From: Aphanizomenon flos-aquae FACHB-1287
GTDB lineage: Bacteria; Cyanobacteriota; Cyanobacteriia; Cyanobacteriales; Nostocaceae
Direction: 5' to 3'
Assembly (NCBI RefSeq): GCF_014698755.1
Contig: NZ_JACJTO010000006.1
Coordinates: forward strand, 62,001 to 126,000
Length of the DNA: 64,000 nt
The position numbers and the translations under genes were made by a program. Shown here piece after piece: positions 52,477 through 62,061 of the stretch (its first letter is position 1; the number at the start of each line of letters is the position of its first letter). The notes under the pieces are model-generated. The model did no database searches. It was not told the DNA's origin and saw only the letters and a list, made by a program, of their open reading frames with translations.

Positions 52477-53283
52477 TTACAACTCTTTCACCGTTAACTG
52501 AATACTCGGACTTGGTAATAACGTATATCTCAAATAGAACCCCAACCACACAAATGCAATAATCAATAAAGTCCCAATTCCCAGGAAATTAGGTAACCAA
52601 AACACCACCTCTATATGATTAATAGCACCTGGTTTAAGTGTCCATATCAATTGATTACCATGCTTTTCTGGTTTAATAGCATTTTCATTATTGTCAATGT
52701 TTTTTATTCCCCAAGGTGCTTGTAAACTAAAATCTAAATTGACAATTGAATTATTATCCTTAGCAGTAAGCATGGACAAAGAACGCAAATCTAAATCATA
52801 AACTAAATGATTTCTGGAGAATAGGAAAAAATTCCTATCTTCTGCTACCAAACTTGAGTTAATATCTGACATTTCTGTATTATTACTATCTTCAGACCTG
52901 CGATTTTTAAAAAATACAGTAAATTTTTCTTGTAATTCCTTCGCACTAGTAAAGGGAATTTTAACAATAATTTCTGCTCGTGAAATTCTTTGTGTTGAAC
53001 CTCCTAAAGTTCGCGCTTGATTTTCTAAAGTTTTTAACCATTCTGATAGATAATCACCACTAAAAATAGTGAGTTTTTCCGCTAACTGAATATGCTGTAT
53101 TAATTCTCCATTATTTGTACTATTAAAATTCACTCCTAAATCATATTTTACACAACCAGATAGAAGCAATGAAGAAAGTATTACCGTCAATATAATAGGT
53201 TTTATTTTGGTAATTTTGCCAATTTTACTAATTGAAAAAAATACAGATTTTATCTTAATGAAAGTGAATATATTCATGGTCAT
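52477..53283 (-). CDS. DUF3153 lipoprotein
   Basis: A 268-residue protein with a lipoprotein signal (LSSLLLSGC) and a C-terminal membrane span (about 238-256; FLGIGTLLIIAFVWLGFYL). The middle is the beta-rich DUF3153 region conserved in cyanobacteria. Function unknown. It sits 13 bp after the TPR gene, so the two are co-transcribed. Confidence 0.8.
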   Translation of the reverse strand: MTMNIFTFIKIKSVFFSISKIGKITKIKPIILTVILSSLLLSGCVKYDLGVNFNSTNNGELIQHIQLAEKLTIFSGDYLSEWLKTLENQARTLGGSTQRISRAEIIVKIPFTSAKELQEKFTVFFKNRRSEDSNNTEMSDINSSLVAEDRNFFLFSRNHLVYDLDLRSLSMLTAKDNNSIVNLDFSLQAPWGIKNIDNNENAIKPEKHGNQLIWTLKPGAINHIEVVFWLPNFLGIGTLLIIAFVWLGFYLRYTLLPSPSIQLTVKEL

Positions 53284-53296
53284 TTCTCCTTATTTG

Positions 53297-53818
53297 CTAA
53301 AAACTTAACCAAACTAAATAGAAAATTGTTAAACAAACAGCAATTAAAGCTACCCAAACAAAGCGATTATCTTTAGTATTGACCGTGCTAAGATCAATAT
53401 ATTCTAGTTCTACAGATTTAGGTTGAGATTGAGATTTTTTAGGTTGGGAATTGATAACTATTTTCGATTTGTTATCAGCAACTATACCAAAATCGGGAAT
53501 TTCTGTCATCCATTCTTGAGGACGATTAAGTTTGGGCGCTTTTAAAATATAGACTAGACGCTTTGCTTGTTGACGAATTTCATAGTGGGGATGACTTACA
53601 AGCTGTTGACAAAGATTTATGGACTCTTCCGAACGTCCCGCAGCTTCATAAGCATTCACCAACCAAATTTCTACTTCACCAGCAAAACGGGTATTTTTTC
53701 CTAATAGGGCACTGGCTTTTTCTAAATTTTCTACAGCTTCCCGATATTGGCCATTTTCAAAAGCAATTGTCCCCATTTGGTAACGAGATTTAGCGAGTTC
53801 TAAACTTTCTGTAGTCAT
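53297..53818 (-). CDS. TPR-repeat membrane protein
   Basis: A 173-residue protein with tetratricopeptide helices (AKSRYQMGTIAFENGQYREA, LVNAYEAAGRSEESINL) over residues about 8-90, and a C-terminal membrane anchor (FVWVALIAVCLTIFYLVW). It probably scaffolds protein contacts at the membrane, with the neighbouring DUF3153 protein as a likely partner. Confidence 0.8.
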   Translation of the reverse strand: MTTESLELAKSRYQMGTIAFENGQYREAVENLEKASALLGKNTRFAGEVEIWLVNAYEAAGRSEESINLCQQLVSHPHYEIRQQAKRLVYILKAPKLNRPQEWMTEIPDFGIVADNKSKIVINSQPKKSQSQPKSVELEYIDLSTVNTKDNRFVWVALIAVCLTIFYLVWLSF

Positions 53819-53835
53819 TGATCATTAATTATTAG

Positions 53836-53975
53836 TTACTAGTTATTAGTTATTAGTTACATCAGCGGTTAGAAACCGCATCTACACAAACAAAACCCAC
53901 CTGCGTGGGTTAAAAAACTCTAACTTTATTTAGTCCGCATAAGCGGACTTTGTTTGTCTAGCCGTGAATTTCATT
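53836..53975. repeat. Cluster of dispersed palindromes between TPR gene and argB
   Basis: A TTATTAG/TTACTAG heptamer run, a AACCCACCTGCGTGGGTT hairpin and a GTCCGCATAAGCGGAC hairpin lie next to each other. The latter two are common dispersed repeats of cyanobacteria. They sit downstream of argB on its strand. Confidence 0.75.
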
Positions 53976-53996
53976 CACTAAGACTATTAATTGCGA

Positions 53997-54902
53997 TTAT
54001 TGTCTCAACTGAGAACCTAAAATCATTGTCCCAATCCCCACATCTGTAAATACTTCTAACAGTAAAGCATGAGGAATACGACCATCAATGATATGTGAAG
54101 CTTTCACCCCTTGAGCCAGCGATCGCACGCAACAATTCACCTTAGGAATCATCCCCCCACTAACTGTACCATCAGCAATTAATTGTCGCGCTTCCCGAAT
54201 ATCTATTTTAGGAATCAAAGTAGAAGGGTCTTGATAATTTTTTAAAATCCCTCTGGTATCGGTCAGCAAAATTAACTTTTCTGCTCCCAAAGCTGCGGCT
54301 ATTTCCCCCGCTACGGTATCAGCATTAATATTATAAGCCTGTCCCGTTTCATCAGCAGCAACACTGGAAACTACGGGAATATAGCCATTATTCACAAGTG
54401 TTTCTAATATTTTGATATTAACACTACTAACTTCCCCAACAAAACCAATTCCTTCATCACCTTGAGGACGAGCCGTAATTAAATTACCATCTTTACCACA
54501 AAGTCCTACAGCCATACCTCCAGCTTGGTTAATTAGAGCGACAATTTCTTTATTCACACGCCCAACTAACACCATTTCCACTACATCCATCGTTGGCGCA
54601 TCTGTAACGCGCAAACCATTTTTAAACTGAGCTTCAATTCCTAACTTACCTAACCAACTATTAATTTCTGGACCTCCACCATGGACTAAAATTGGCCGCA
54701 AACCAACGCAAGATAAAAAGACCACATCCCGAATCACCTTATCTTTGAGGTTGCTATCCTTCATGGCTGCGCCACCATATTTAACTACAACGGTGCGACC
54801 AGAGAATTGTTGAATGTAAGGTAGTGCTTCGCTGAGAACTTCTACGCGATTAGCTTCAGCTTTCCTGATATACTCTGCATCATTAATCATGTTTTTACCC
54901 AA
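53997..54902 (-). CDS. argB: Acetylglutamate kinase
   Basis: A 301-residue amino-acid kinase that phosphorylates N-acetylglutamate in arginine synthesis and, in cyanobacteria, binds the PII signal protein. Motifs include VVKYGGAAM (ATP site), LVHGGGPEI (substrate) and [22 protein letters not shown]. The N-terminal helix suits the hexameric, arginine-regulated type. Length is normal. Confidence 0.97.
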   Translation of the reverse strand: MGKNMINDAEYIRKAEANRVEVLSEALPYIQQFSGRTVVVKYGGAAMKDSNLKDKVIRDVVFLSCVGLRPILVHGGGPEINSWLGKLGIEAQFKNGLRVTDAPTMDVVEMVLVGRVNKEIVALINQAGGMAVGLCGKDGNLITARPQGDEGIGFVGEVSSVNIKILETLVNNGYIPVVSSVAADETGQAYNINADTVAGEIAAALGAEKLILLTDTRGILKNYQDPSTLIPKIDIREARQLIADGTVSGGMIPKVNCCVRSLAQGVKASHIIDGRIPHALLLEVFTDVGIGTMILGSQLRQ

Positions 54903-54992
54903 GTTGCTAATTATCTAGTTTATTGGATAACTAGCAACTAGAGTTAATAAGCTATTGTGATGATAGCGGTGGGACAGGGAGCAGAGAGATAT

Positions 54993-55025
54993 TCATTACC
55001 CATTACCCATTACCTATTACCTGTT
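54993..55025. repeat. Short tandem heptamer repeat
   Basis: About four copies of CCATTAC-type heptamers precede the stop of the FHA gene. Confidence 0.7.
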
Positions 55026-55026
55026 C

Positions 55027-55938
55027 CTAAGAGAGTTGAAACAAGAAAGTCACTAAATCACCCTTACCCAAGCTGATACGATCACCTGGTCGGAGGCGAT
55101 GTCTGTTTCCGGGTAATAGAGGTAAATTATTAACATAAGTACCATTAGAACTACCCGCGTCTTCCAGATAACAAGCATCTCCCTCAATCCGAATATCTGC
55201 GTGAATCCGGGAAACAATTTCCGAATTTGGGAATCCGGAAACATCTATATCTGGAGGAATGCGATCATTAGGCTTCCCAATATGCACAACCGAGAGATTT
55301 TGTGGTAATTCTATTTCTTGGTTAGCTTGAACATGAAATAACCGCGCTACTACCTGTTGTAATTGGGTGTTAGACACCTTTGCTGGTGCTGCAGCAGCTA
55401 CTTCAGGAACTGTCACAGGATCTATTTGAGGCACATAAGCAGGAGGAATATAAGCTGCTGGTTCTGGCTCTGCTGGTGCGGGTGGAGGAGTAAGTACAGG
55501 GGAAATATGTACTTCTGGTTCTGGTGCTACAGGTATAGGTGGAGGAGTAAGGAGAGCAGGAATATATACTTCTTGTTCTGGCACTATAAGTGCAGGTACG
55601 GAAGGAACATAAACCGCTTGTTCCTCAACTACAACTACCGGAGCAGATACAGGAATAGAACTAACAGGAGGATTTGTGGCGGCCGTAATTTCTAAAGCAT
55701 CAGGCTGTAACAGTTGCATCATGAGGTCAGGAGCGACCACTGGCGCAATTTTTGGGGCCACTGCTGCTGCAGCACTAAAACGGAGATTATAACCGCACTG
55801 ACCGCAAAAAGCGGCATCTGACTGGACAGTTGCTCCACAATTAGGACAATTAGCTGTGGCTGGTAACGGCGTATAGCAAGCTTCACATTGAACAGCGCCG
55901 TCTGGATTGGGATGATTACAATTAGGGCAGACGATCAT
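55027..55938 (-). CDS. FHA-domain protein with zinc ribbons
   Basis: A 303-residue protein. The N-terminus has two zinc ribbons (CPNCNHPNPDGAVQCEAC and CPNCGATVQSDAAFCGQCG, residues 4-53). A long proline/valine-rich linker (about 60-190) follows with repeated EVHISPVLTPPP-like units. The FHA domain (about 215-300; SRIHADIR, SSNGTYVNN) binds phosphothreonine peptides. It may be a signalling adaptor, and the FHA-penicillin-binding protein in this window may share the same kinase network, though this is inference. Confidence 0.88.
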   Translation of the reverse strand: MIVCPNCNHPNPDGAVQCEACYTPLPATANCPNCGATVQSDAAFCGQCGYNLRFSAAAAVAPKIAPVVAPDLMMQLLQPDALEITAATNPPVSSIPVSAPVVVVEEQAVYVPSVPALIVPEQEVYIPALLTPPPIPVAPEPEVHISPVLTPPPAPAEPEPAAYIPPAYVPQIDPVTVPEVAAAAPAKVSNTQLQQVVARLFHVQANQEIELPQNLSVVHIGKPNDRIPPDIDVSGFPNSEIVSRIHADIRIEGDACYLEDAGSSNGTYVNNLPLLPGNRHRLRPGDRISLGKGDLVTFLFQLS

Positions 55939-56098
55939 GGATTTAGGCCTTGGTGAAGGTCGTTGTAAAAATGTTACTTACAAGCACATAAGTAATTTTA
56001 GCTTTCTTGGGATGCTAATAATTACTTTAGAGGAGAAAATGTTGATCCTTGGTGATGATTGTTAATCATCTAAATCATCCAAATCTCCAGAATTATAG

Positions 56099-56821
56099 TT
56101 AGTGTGGGAACTCTAAACCAGCCGCTGCGTCGAGCAACCAGTAAAGTTCTCCTTGGGGTCGAATTAGCCGAGATGGGTAGGCAAAATCATCAGCTACCGG
56201 TGCAAAAATTTGGGCTAAAGCCGGTCTTTTATTAGCACCAGCAACTAAAAAAATCACACTGTGAGCAGCGTTAATAAATGGGTAGGTAAAGGTAATACGA
56301 AGATTATCATCTTTATTACCAACAGTAATTAAGCGATCGCATACCCTGAGAGCTTCCGTGTGGGGAAACAAAGATGCAGTATGGGCATCATCACCCATTC
56401 CTAATAAAACTACATCTAATGCGGGGAACTCTCCTGATCTAGAATTAAAAAATGTTTGGAGATGCTGGTTATACTTAGATGCATCCACTTCTGGGTTAGT
56501 CGACAAAGTGGGTATAGCATGAACATTAGCCGCTGGTATAGCAACCTGATCTAACCATGCCCGTCGCGCCATTAGTTCATTGCTATCAGGGTGATCTGCT
56601 GGAACATAACGCTCATCTCCCCAGAATACATGAATTTTATCCCAAGGTAAATTTTGCGTGGCTATGGCTTCATACAAAGGTTTTGGTGTGCTGCCACCTG
56701 ATAAAGCAATTGTAAATTGTCCCCGTTCGCTAATAGCAGTTTCCACTTTTGAGAGAATTAATTCTAGCGCTCGTTGGACAAGTACGGATGCGCTGGAGTG
56801 GATTTCAACAGTTTTATTCAT
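56099..56821 (-). CDS. pgl: 6-phosphogluconolactonase
   Basis: A 240-residue enzyme of the oxidative pentose phosphate pathway, a route that supports heterocyst and night metabolism. Motifs include FTIALSGGSTPKPLYEA, WGDERYVPADHPDSN and VLLGMGDDAHTASLFPHTEAL. Length matches the family. Confidence 0.95.
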   Translation of the reverse strand: MNKTVEIHSSASVLVQRALELILSKVETAISERGQFTIALSGGSTPKPLYEAIATQNLPWDKIHVFWGDERYVPADHPDSNELMARRAWLDQVAIPAANVHAIPTLSTNPEVDASKYNQHLQTFFNSRSGEFPALDVVLLGMGDDAHTASLFPHTEALRVCDRLITVGNKDDNLRITFTYPFINAAHSVIFLVAGANKRPALAQIFAPVADDFAYPSRLIRPQGELYWLLDAAAGLEFPH

Positions 56822-57153
56822 GGCATTATCAACACATTATGCTGTTTCTTTGCAATACCATAGCGAACTTCTGACAATTTTCTGGTTTAACTCTGGAAAC
56901 TTTTAATATCGTCAAGTTAAGCCATAAATTATCGTCCTCCATCTGCATTTAACATTATTTTTGGTTGGTTGTCAGTATTCAGTTGTACTAATCGCTAATA
57001 ATTACCGCAAAGGAATGTTGAGAGAATATGAGGATATTTCTGTAAATAAATAAAATATCGAGAATCTCTTTGTACTTATGTATTAACAGTTTCTTTAAAA
57101 TCTCTAGCAAGTGCTATAATAACTACCTTTTCTGTCTATTTTCATTGTTAGTA
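56822..57153. other. Intergenic region, no gene seen
   Basis: This 332-bp AT-rich stretch lies between pgl and the MlaE-like gene. It contains a short TTGGTTGGTTGTCAG heptamer trace near 56962 and no other structure I can defend. Confidence 0.4.
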
Positions 57154-58002
57154 TTACAATATAGGTTTTTCAAAAAGTAGTAAAGCCAAGATAAAATCCA
57201 TAATAAAAATTGCCACCCAAGTAGTAACAACAGCAGTTGTGGCTGATTCTCCTACCTCCTTTGCTCCTCCTTGCGTTGTCAGTCCCCAACTACAACCATT
57301 AACAGCAACTATAGCCCCAAAGATTAATCCCTTGAGTAAAACAATAAAAATATCTGACGGTGATAAAAAACTCCTCACTGATTCTAAAAATGTTTCGGGA
57401 ACAACTTGATAAAACTGCATAGCAGCAAAAGCTCCTCCCATCATACCTGTAACTACCGCAAAAATCATCATTACAGGCATCATTAAACAGCAAGCAATGA
57501 CTCTAGGTAAAACTAGATAATCAACAGGGTCTGTTCTGAGCATATATAAAGCGTCAATCTGCTCTGTCACCTGCATTGCTCCTAATTCCGCAGCAAAAGC
57601 TGAACCAACTTGTCCAGCAATAATACTAGCAGTTAAAATTGGTGCTAATTCTCGACAAAAAGCTAAAGCAAATGCACCGCCAACAGTATCTACAGCCCCA
57701 AATCTCACCAATTCTCTAGCGGTTTGAATGGTGAAAATCATCCCAGCAAAACCATTGACTAATAACACTGGAGAAAGAGAAGCAGGACCTGCTGTAACTG
57801 TATGTTCTAATATCTTGCGATAGTAGGTTTTCCCGCGCAGTAAATGCAGTAAAATTTGACCTAACAACAGAAATACCGACAAATAGCGAATTAACCAAGA
57901 TTGTTCTAAATTTCTTTTTGGTGGCAAGTTTACAGACACTAATTGAATTTTTTTTATTTGGTAAATATGGCAATTTAATTTTCTATAAATAAGGTATTCC
58001 AA
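57154..58002 (-). CDS. MlaE-family lipid ABC transporter permease
   Basis: A 282-residue membrane protein with the MlaE core: [40 protein letters not shown] and [14 protein letters not shown]. It moves phospholipids between inner and outer membranes together with an ATPase and an MCE protein encoded elsewhere. The frame overlaps rph by 28 bases. The first 25 residues are poor in family features, so the true start may be a little further in. Confidence 0.9.
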   Translation of the reverse strand: MEYLIYRKLNCHIYQIKKIQLVSVNLPPKRNLEQSWLIRYLSVFLLLGQILLHLLRGKTYYRKILEHTVTAGPASLSPVLLVNGFAGMIFTIQTARELVRFGAVDTVGGAFALAFCRELAPILTASIIAGQVGSAFAAELGAMQVTEQIDALYMLRTDPVDYLVLPRVIACCLMMPVMMIFAVVTGMMGGAFAAMQFYQVVPETFLESVRSFLSPSDIFIVLLKGLIFGAIVAVNGCSWGLTTQGGAKEVGESATTAVVTTWVAIFIMDFILALLLFEKPIL

Positions 58003-58718
58003 TCAGGAATGGCATTTTTTTGAGCAGTTAATAATTGCTGTATACCTTGTTCAGAAAAATCTAACATTTGATTTAATTGCTGACGGCTAAAACTTCCTAC
58101 CTCCGCTGTTCCCTGAACTTCAATAATTCCTAATTTATCATTCATAACTACATTTAAATCTACATCTGCGGCTACATCCTCAATGTAATTAAGATCTAAA
58201 AATGGTTCATGCTGCAACAAACCTACAGAAACCGCTGCTATTTGTCTACATAAAGGCGATCGCTCTAACACCCCTTGCTGTAATAATTGAGATATACCAT
58301 GGGCTAAAGCCACAAAACCCCCTGTAATTGCCATTGTCCTCGTCCCTGCGTCGGCTTGTAATACGTCTGTGTCTACCATTAGCGTCCGTTCTCCTAAAAC
58401 CTCAAAATTCAAAGCAGCCCTTAAACTTCTACCAATTAAACGTTGAATTTCCTGGGTTCTCCCCCATAATTTCATTAATTCCCGTTCCTGGCGTTTTTTG
58501 GTAGCTGATGGCAACATTCTATACTCTGCTGTCAACCAACCCTGACCACTACCAGTCAAAAATTTAGGTACTCCCTCTGCGATACTGACAGTACATAAAA
58601 TTTGAGTATCACCACACTTGGCTAAAACCGAACCTGGTGCAAAGCGGGTAAAATCAGGATAAAAACTATGGGGACGGAGTTCACTGGGTTTTCTTCCGTC
58701 AGGACGTTGCCAAACCAT
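57975..58718 (-). CDS. rph: Ribonuclease PH
   Basis: A 247-residue phosphorolytic exoribonuclease that trims tRNA 3' ends. It has [12 protein letters not shown] at the start, [14 protein letters not shown], and [11 protein letters not shown] with the catalytic acidic residues. Length matches the family. Confidence 0.97.
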   Translation of the reverse strand: MVWQRPDGRKPSELRPHSFYPDFTRFAPGSVLAKCGDTQILCTVSIAEGVPKFLTGSGQGWLTAEYRMLPSATKKRQERELMKLWGRTQEIQRLIGRSLRAALNFEVLGERTLMVDTDVLQADAGTRTMAITGGFVALAHGISQLLQQGVLERSPLCRQIAAVSVGLLQHEPFLDLNYIEDVAADVDLNVVMNDKLGIIEVQGTAEVGSFSRQQLNQMLDFSEQGIQQLLTAQKNAIPDWNTLFIEN

Positions 58719-58976
58719 TAAAATCTCCTTTTGAATTTTTGCTTACTGTCTTATACATATTAATCGTGGGAATGCTCAATAGTGCTGTATGATAATTATG
58801 TCTTTTGATTTGTAATTTATTAAATTGACTTTAGTGAATAAAAGCATAGATTTATCTCACGTAAAGGCACAAAAACGTAAAAAGTCAAAATTTGAGCCAA
58901 GAAATTTTTGATTTTTATACCTCAATTCAGTAACATAGTTAGTTGTTTAAAATAGTTAGTTGTTTAAATTTGTCTT

Positions 58977-59513
58977 ATGGTTGCTCAATTAGAAACTCCT
59001 GGTCTAAATTCGACTCTCAGTTTACCATATTCCGTGACAGGATTAGTACAAGTTTTTACTAGTCCTGAGCGTAGCTTTTTTACAAGTGTGATGGCACAAG
59101 CACTGAGAATTGCTGGACAAGGTACACCAGTATTAATAATCCAGTTCCTCAAAGGTGGTATTCGTCAAGGATGTGAACGACCTACCCAAATGGGAAAACA
59201 TTTAGACTGGATTCGCTGTGATTTGCCTCGTTATATTGATAATTCAGATTTAGATGAATCGGAAAATCAAGCTTTACAAGAACTTTGGCAACATACTCAA
59301 AAGGTAGTTAATGAAGGTAAGTATTCTTTACTAGTATTAGATGAGTTGAGTTTAGCGGTAAATTTCGGTTTAATTCCTGAATCTGAGGTTTTAGAGTTTC
59401 TTGCTCACCGTCCCTCTCATATTGATATTATCCTGACAGGTTCTCAAATGCCCAAGTTCCTTTTAGATATGGCAGACCAAATTACAGAAATTCGTCGCTC
59501 TCATCAATCTTAG
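58977..59513 (+). CDS. CobO/BtuR-like P-loop protein with altered Walker A
   Basis: A 178-residue protein aligned with cobalamin adenosyltransferases of the CobO type: VLIIQFLKGGIRQGC, a catalytic-like LLVLDELSLAVNFGLI and DIILTGSQMPKFLLDMADQITEI. At the nucleotide-binding loop, where GxGKGKT is expected, the sequence reads FTSPERSFFTSVM. Adenosyl transfer is therefore doubtful, and this may be a cyanobacterial non-enzymatic or divergent paralogue. Confidence 0.75.
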   Translation: MVAQLETPGLNSTLSLPYSVTGLVQVFTSPERSFFTSVMAQALRIAGQGTPVLIIQFLKGGIRQGCERPTQMGKHLDWIRCDLPRYIDNSDLDESENQALQELWQHTQKVVNEGKYSLLVLDELSLAVNFGLIPESEVLEFLAHRPSHIDIILTGSQMPKFLLDMADQITEIRRSHQS

Positions 59514-59664
59514 ATATTTTAGCATTAGTAAGTAACAATATTCGCCAACACACTGCAACCCTCTTTTTAGGTAATAGCGAAATCAGACCTAGTAATCGCT
59601 TGTACCAATTGCGTAAATTCTGTTATGATCAAATTAGTTTAAATTAAGAAAAAATCTGCGGGTA

Positions 59665-60522
59665 ATGCCTAGACTGAAAATGATATTATACAAAGATATT
59701 CGAGATTATCAAATTCTATTTCTGAGTTTATTTTTGATTTTGGGAATTTTAACGCGAGACTGGACATTACATCCAGAATTTATTGGTGTGGCGATCGCTT
59801 CCTGCATTATAACTCAAATTATCTTCTCATTGATCACTAAATCCCAAGACAACTTTCCAGTAATTAATATCCGTAGTCCCCTAATTACATCCTTAGGACT
59901 CAGTTTATTATTACGGGTTGATCATTGGCCAACCATGGCCTTAGCTGGATTTGCAGCCATAGCTAGTAAATTTCTCTTTCAATTTGGAGAAAAGCACTTT
60001 TTTAATCCTGCTAATTTTGGCATTATTACTGTTCTCACCCTCACTAATGATGCTTGGGTATCCCCAGGACAATGGGGGGAAGAATGGTGGTATGCGTTGT
60101 TATTTTTGGGGACTGGAGGAATGATTTTAAAGCGCGTTGGTCGTTGGGATACTACCGCCGCTTTTTTAGGTGCTTATTCCCTCTTAGCAGCCATCAGAAA
60201 TATGTGGTTAGGTTGGACTTGGGATGTTTATTTTCATCATTTAATGAGTGGATCTTTACTATTATTTTCTCTGTTTATGGTGACAGATCCGCGTTCAATT
60301 CCCAACGCCAATATTAGTAGAATAATCTGGGCAGTATCTATCGCCTTATTAACGTTTATTTTGCGGAATTTATTCTTTTTACCAACTGCTGTTTTTTGGG
60401 CTTTATTTACCCTTGCCCCTTTGACTATTATCTTAGATCAATTCTGGATTACACCTAGATTTTCTTGGTGGAATAAAACAGAATTATCAGCAGAAAATCA
60501 TCAATTAACTATCATCAACTGA
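59665..60522 (+). CDS. RnfD/NqrB-like membrane protein
   Basis: A 285-residue protein with about nine membrane helices and the RnfD landmarks FNPANFGI and MVTDPRSIPNA. RnfD and NqrB are flavin-bearing subunits of ion-pumping electron-transfer complexes. None of the other Rnf or Nqr genes is present. It pairs instead with the DUF2330 gene 8 bp downstream, so it likely belongs to a distinct, unexplained two-gene unit. Confidence 0.82.
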   Translation: MPRLKMILYKDIRDYQILFLSLFLILGILTRDWTLHPEFIGVAIASCIITQIIFSLITKSQDNFPVINIRSPLITSLGLSLLLRVDHWPTMALAGFAAIASKFLFQFGEKHFFNPANFGIITVLTLTNDAWVSPGQWGEEWWYALLFLGTGGMILKRVGRWDTTAAFLGAYSLLAAIRNMWLGWTWDVYFHHLMSGSLLLFSLFMVTDPRSIPNANISRIIWAVSIALLTFILRNLFFLPTAVFWALFTLAPLTIILDQFWITPRFSWWNKTELSAENHQLTIIN

Positions 60523-60530
60523 GGTTAAAA

Positions 60531-61904
60531 ATGCAATTTTTTCGCCTATTCATGCCCTTAATCTCTGCACTTTTAGCCGTGCTGTGTTTTGTGCCTACAG
60601 CTTGGGCTTTTTGTGGGTTCTATGTAGCTAAAGCTGATACAAAACTCTATAACCAAGCTTCACAAGTCATACTAGCAAGAGACGGAAATCGTACCGTTTT
60701 AACAATGGCTAATGATTTTCAAGGTGATGTTAAAGATTTTGCAGTTGTTATTCCTGTTCCCACAGTATTACAAAAAGAACAAGTTCATGTAGCCCAACCG
60801 AAAATTATTGAAAGGTTAGATGCTTTTAGCGCCCCCAGATTAGTTGAATATTTCGATTCTGACCCCTGTTCCCAAAATAATATAATGGAAAGTATGCCAG
60901 CACCACAAGCATTAGGAAGAATGAGAGGTGCAGAAAACACCATGAAGAAAGATAGCAATTTAGGTGTAACGGTTGAAGCCAAATTTAATGTTGGTGAATA
61001 TGATATTGTTATCCTCAGCGCTAAAGAATCTGGTGGATTAGAAATTTGGCTAAATCGCAATGGTTATAAAATTCCTAAAGGTGCAAAAGAATTACTAAAA
61101 CCCTACATTCGTTCTTCCATGAAATTCTTTGTTGCGAAAGTCAACTTAGATAAATTTACCGAATCAGGTTATCAATTCCTGCGTCCTTTACAAATTTCCT
61201 ACGAATCACTAAAATTTATGTTACCCATTCGTTTAGGAATGATTAATGCTACTACAGAACAGGATTTAATTGTTTATATTTTATCACCCCAGGGACAGGC
61301 AGAAATTACTAATTATCGCACAGTTAAAGTTCCTTCAGATGTAAATATTCCTGTTTTTGTGAAAAATGAATTTGGTGATTTTTATAAATCCATGTTTCAA
61401 ACTTCTTACACCAAAGAAGATAAAAAAGTCGGCTTTTTAGAATATGCTTGGGATATGAGTAGTTGTGATCCTTGTTCTGCTGAACCACTTAATAATGAAG
61501 AATTAAAACAAGCGGGTGTGTTTTGGTTAGATAATAATAGTAATGATAGACCAGTATCTCCCCGTTTTCGTTCTCGTTTCCCTAGTAGTAGTGTTTTCAT
61601 TACTCGCTTGCACGTGCGTTACACAAGAAACAAATTTCCCGAAGATTTGATGTTTCAAACAACTTCTCAACGGGACTTTTTTCAAGGACGTTATATTTTA
61701 CAACACCCATTTACAGGTAATCTCGAATGTAGTGCAGGAAGACAATATAAAAGTTCTTTAAATCAGCGATTTGAAAAAGAAGCGCGAACTTTAGCTAGAC
61801 TTACCAACTGGAACATTCAAAATATTCGCCAAAAAATGCAATTATCTGTGGGAAATCTTTCTACTTCTTGGTGGGATAATTTCTTAGTTTGGTTTGGTCT
61901 GTAA
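60531..61904 (+). CDS. DUF2330 protein
   Basis: A 457-residue protein with a signal peptide (ALLAVLCFVPTAWAF) followed immediately by CGFYVAKADTKLYNQASQV, the DUF2330 start. Cysteine pairs (SDPCSQN, SSCDPCSAEP) and an acidic mature region suggest a periplasmic redox or metal-binding protein. The C-terminus has an amphipathic helix. It is coupled to the RnfD-like gene upstream. Confidence 0.82.
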   Translation: MQFFRLFMPLISALLAVLCFVPTAWAFCGFYVAKADTKLYNQASQVILARDGNRTVLTMANDFQGDVKDFAVVIPVPTVLQKEQVHVAQPKIIERLDAFSAPRLVEYFDSDPCSQNNIMESMPAPQALGRMRGAENTMKKDSNLGVTVEAKFNVGEYDIVILSAKESGGLEIWLNRNGYKIPKGAKELLKPYIRSSMKFFVAKVNLDKFTESGYQFLRPLQISYESLKFMLPIRLGMINATTEQDLIVYILSPQGQAEITNYRTVKVPSDVNIPVFVKNEFGDFYKSMFQTSYTKEDKKVGFLEYAWDMSSCDPCSAEPLNNEELKQAGVFWLDNNSNDRPVSPRFRSRFPSSSVFITRLHVRYTRNKFPEDLMFQTTSQRDFFQGRYILQHPFTGNLECSAGRQYKSSLNQRFEKEARTLARLTNWNIQNIRQKMQLSVGNLSTSWWDNFLVWFGL

Positions 61905-61945
61905 ATTTCAAATACTTCTAAATATTCACAAGATACCAACTTTAT

Positions 61946-62044
61946 ATGAAGCTGCACAGAATAATCATCAAAGGTATTTATCCGCGTTTATCTGCGTTTA
62001 TCTGCGGCCAATTATTCTAGAAATCTAATTTTATGCAGCTTCAT
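61946..62044. repeat. 99-bp inverted-repeat element between convergent genes
   Basis: Perfect 11-bp ends (ATGAAGCTGCA and TGCAGCTTCAT) enclose a second pair (AGAATAAT/ATTATTCT) and a tandem TTTATCTGCG repeat (61986-62004). It looks like a MITE-type element and could end transcription from both sides. Confidence 0.75.
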
Positions 62045-62061
62045 CTGCAATTAGTATCACC

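Noticed and set aside
55363-55695. 110-codon plus-strand frame rich in Trp, Cys and Tyr
   Set aside because: It is the antisense shadow of the proline-rich linker of the FHA protein.
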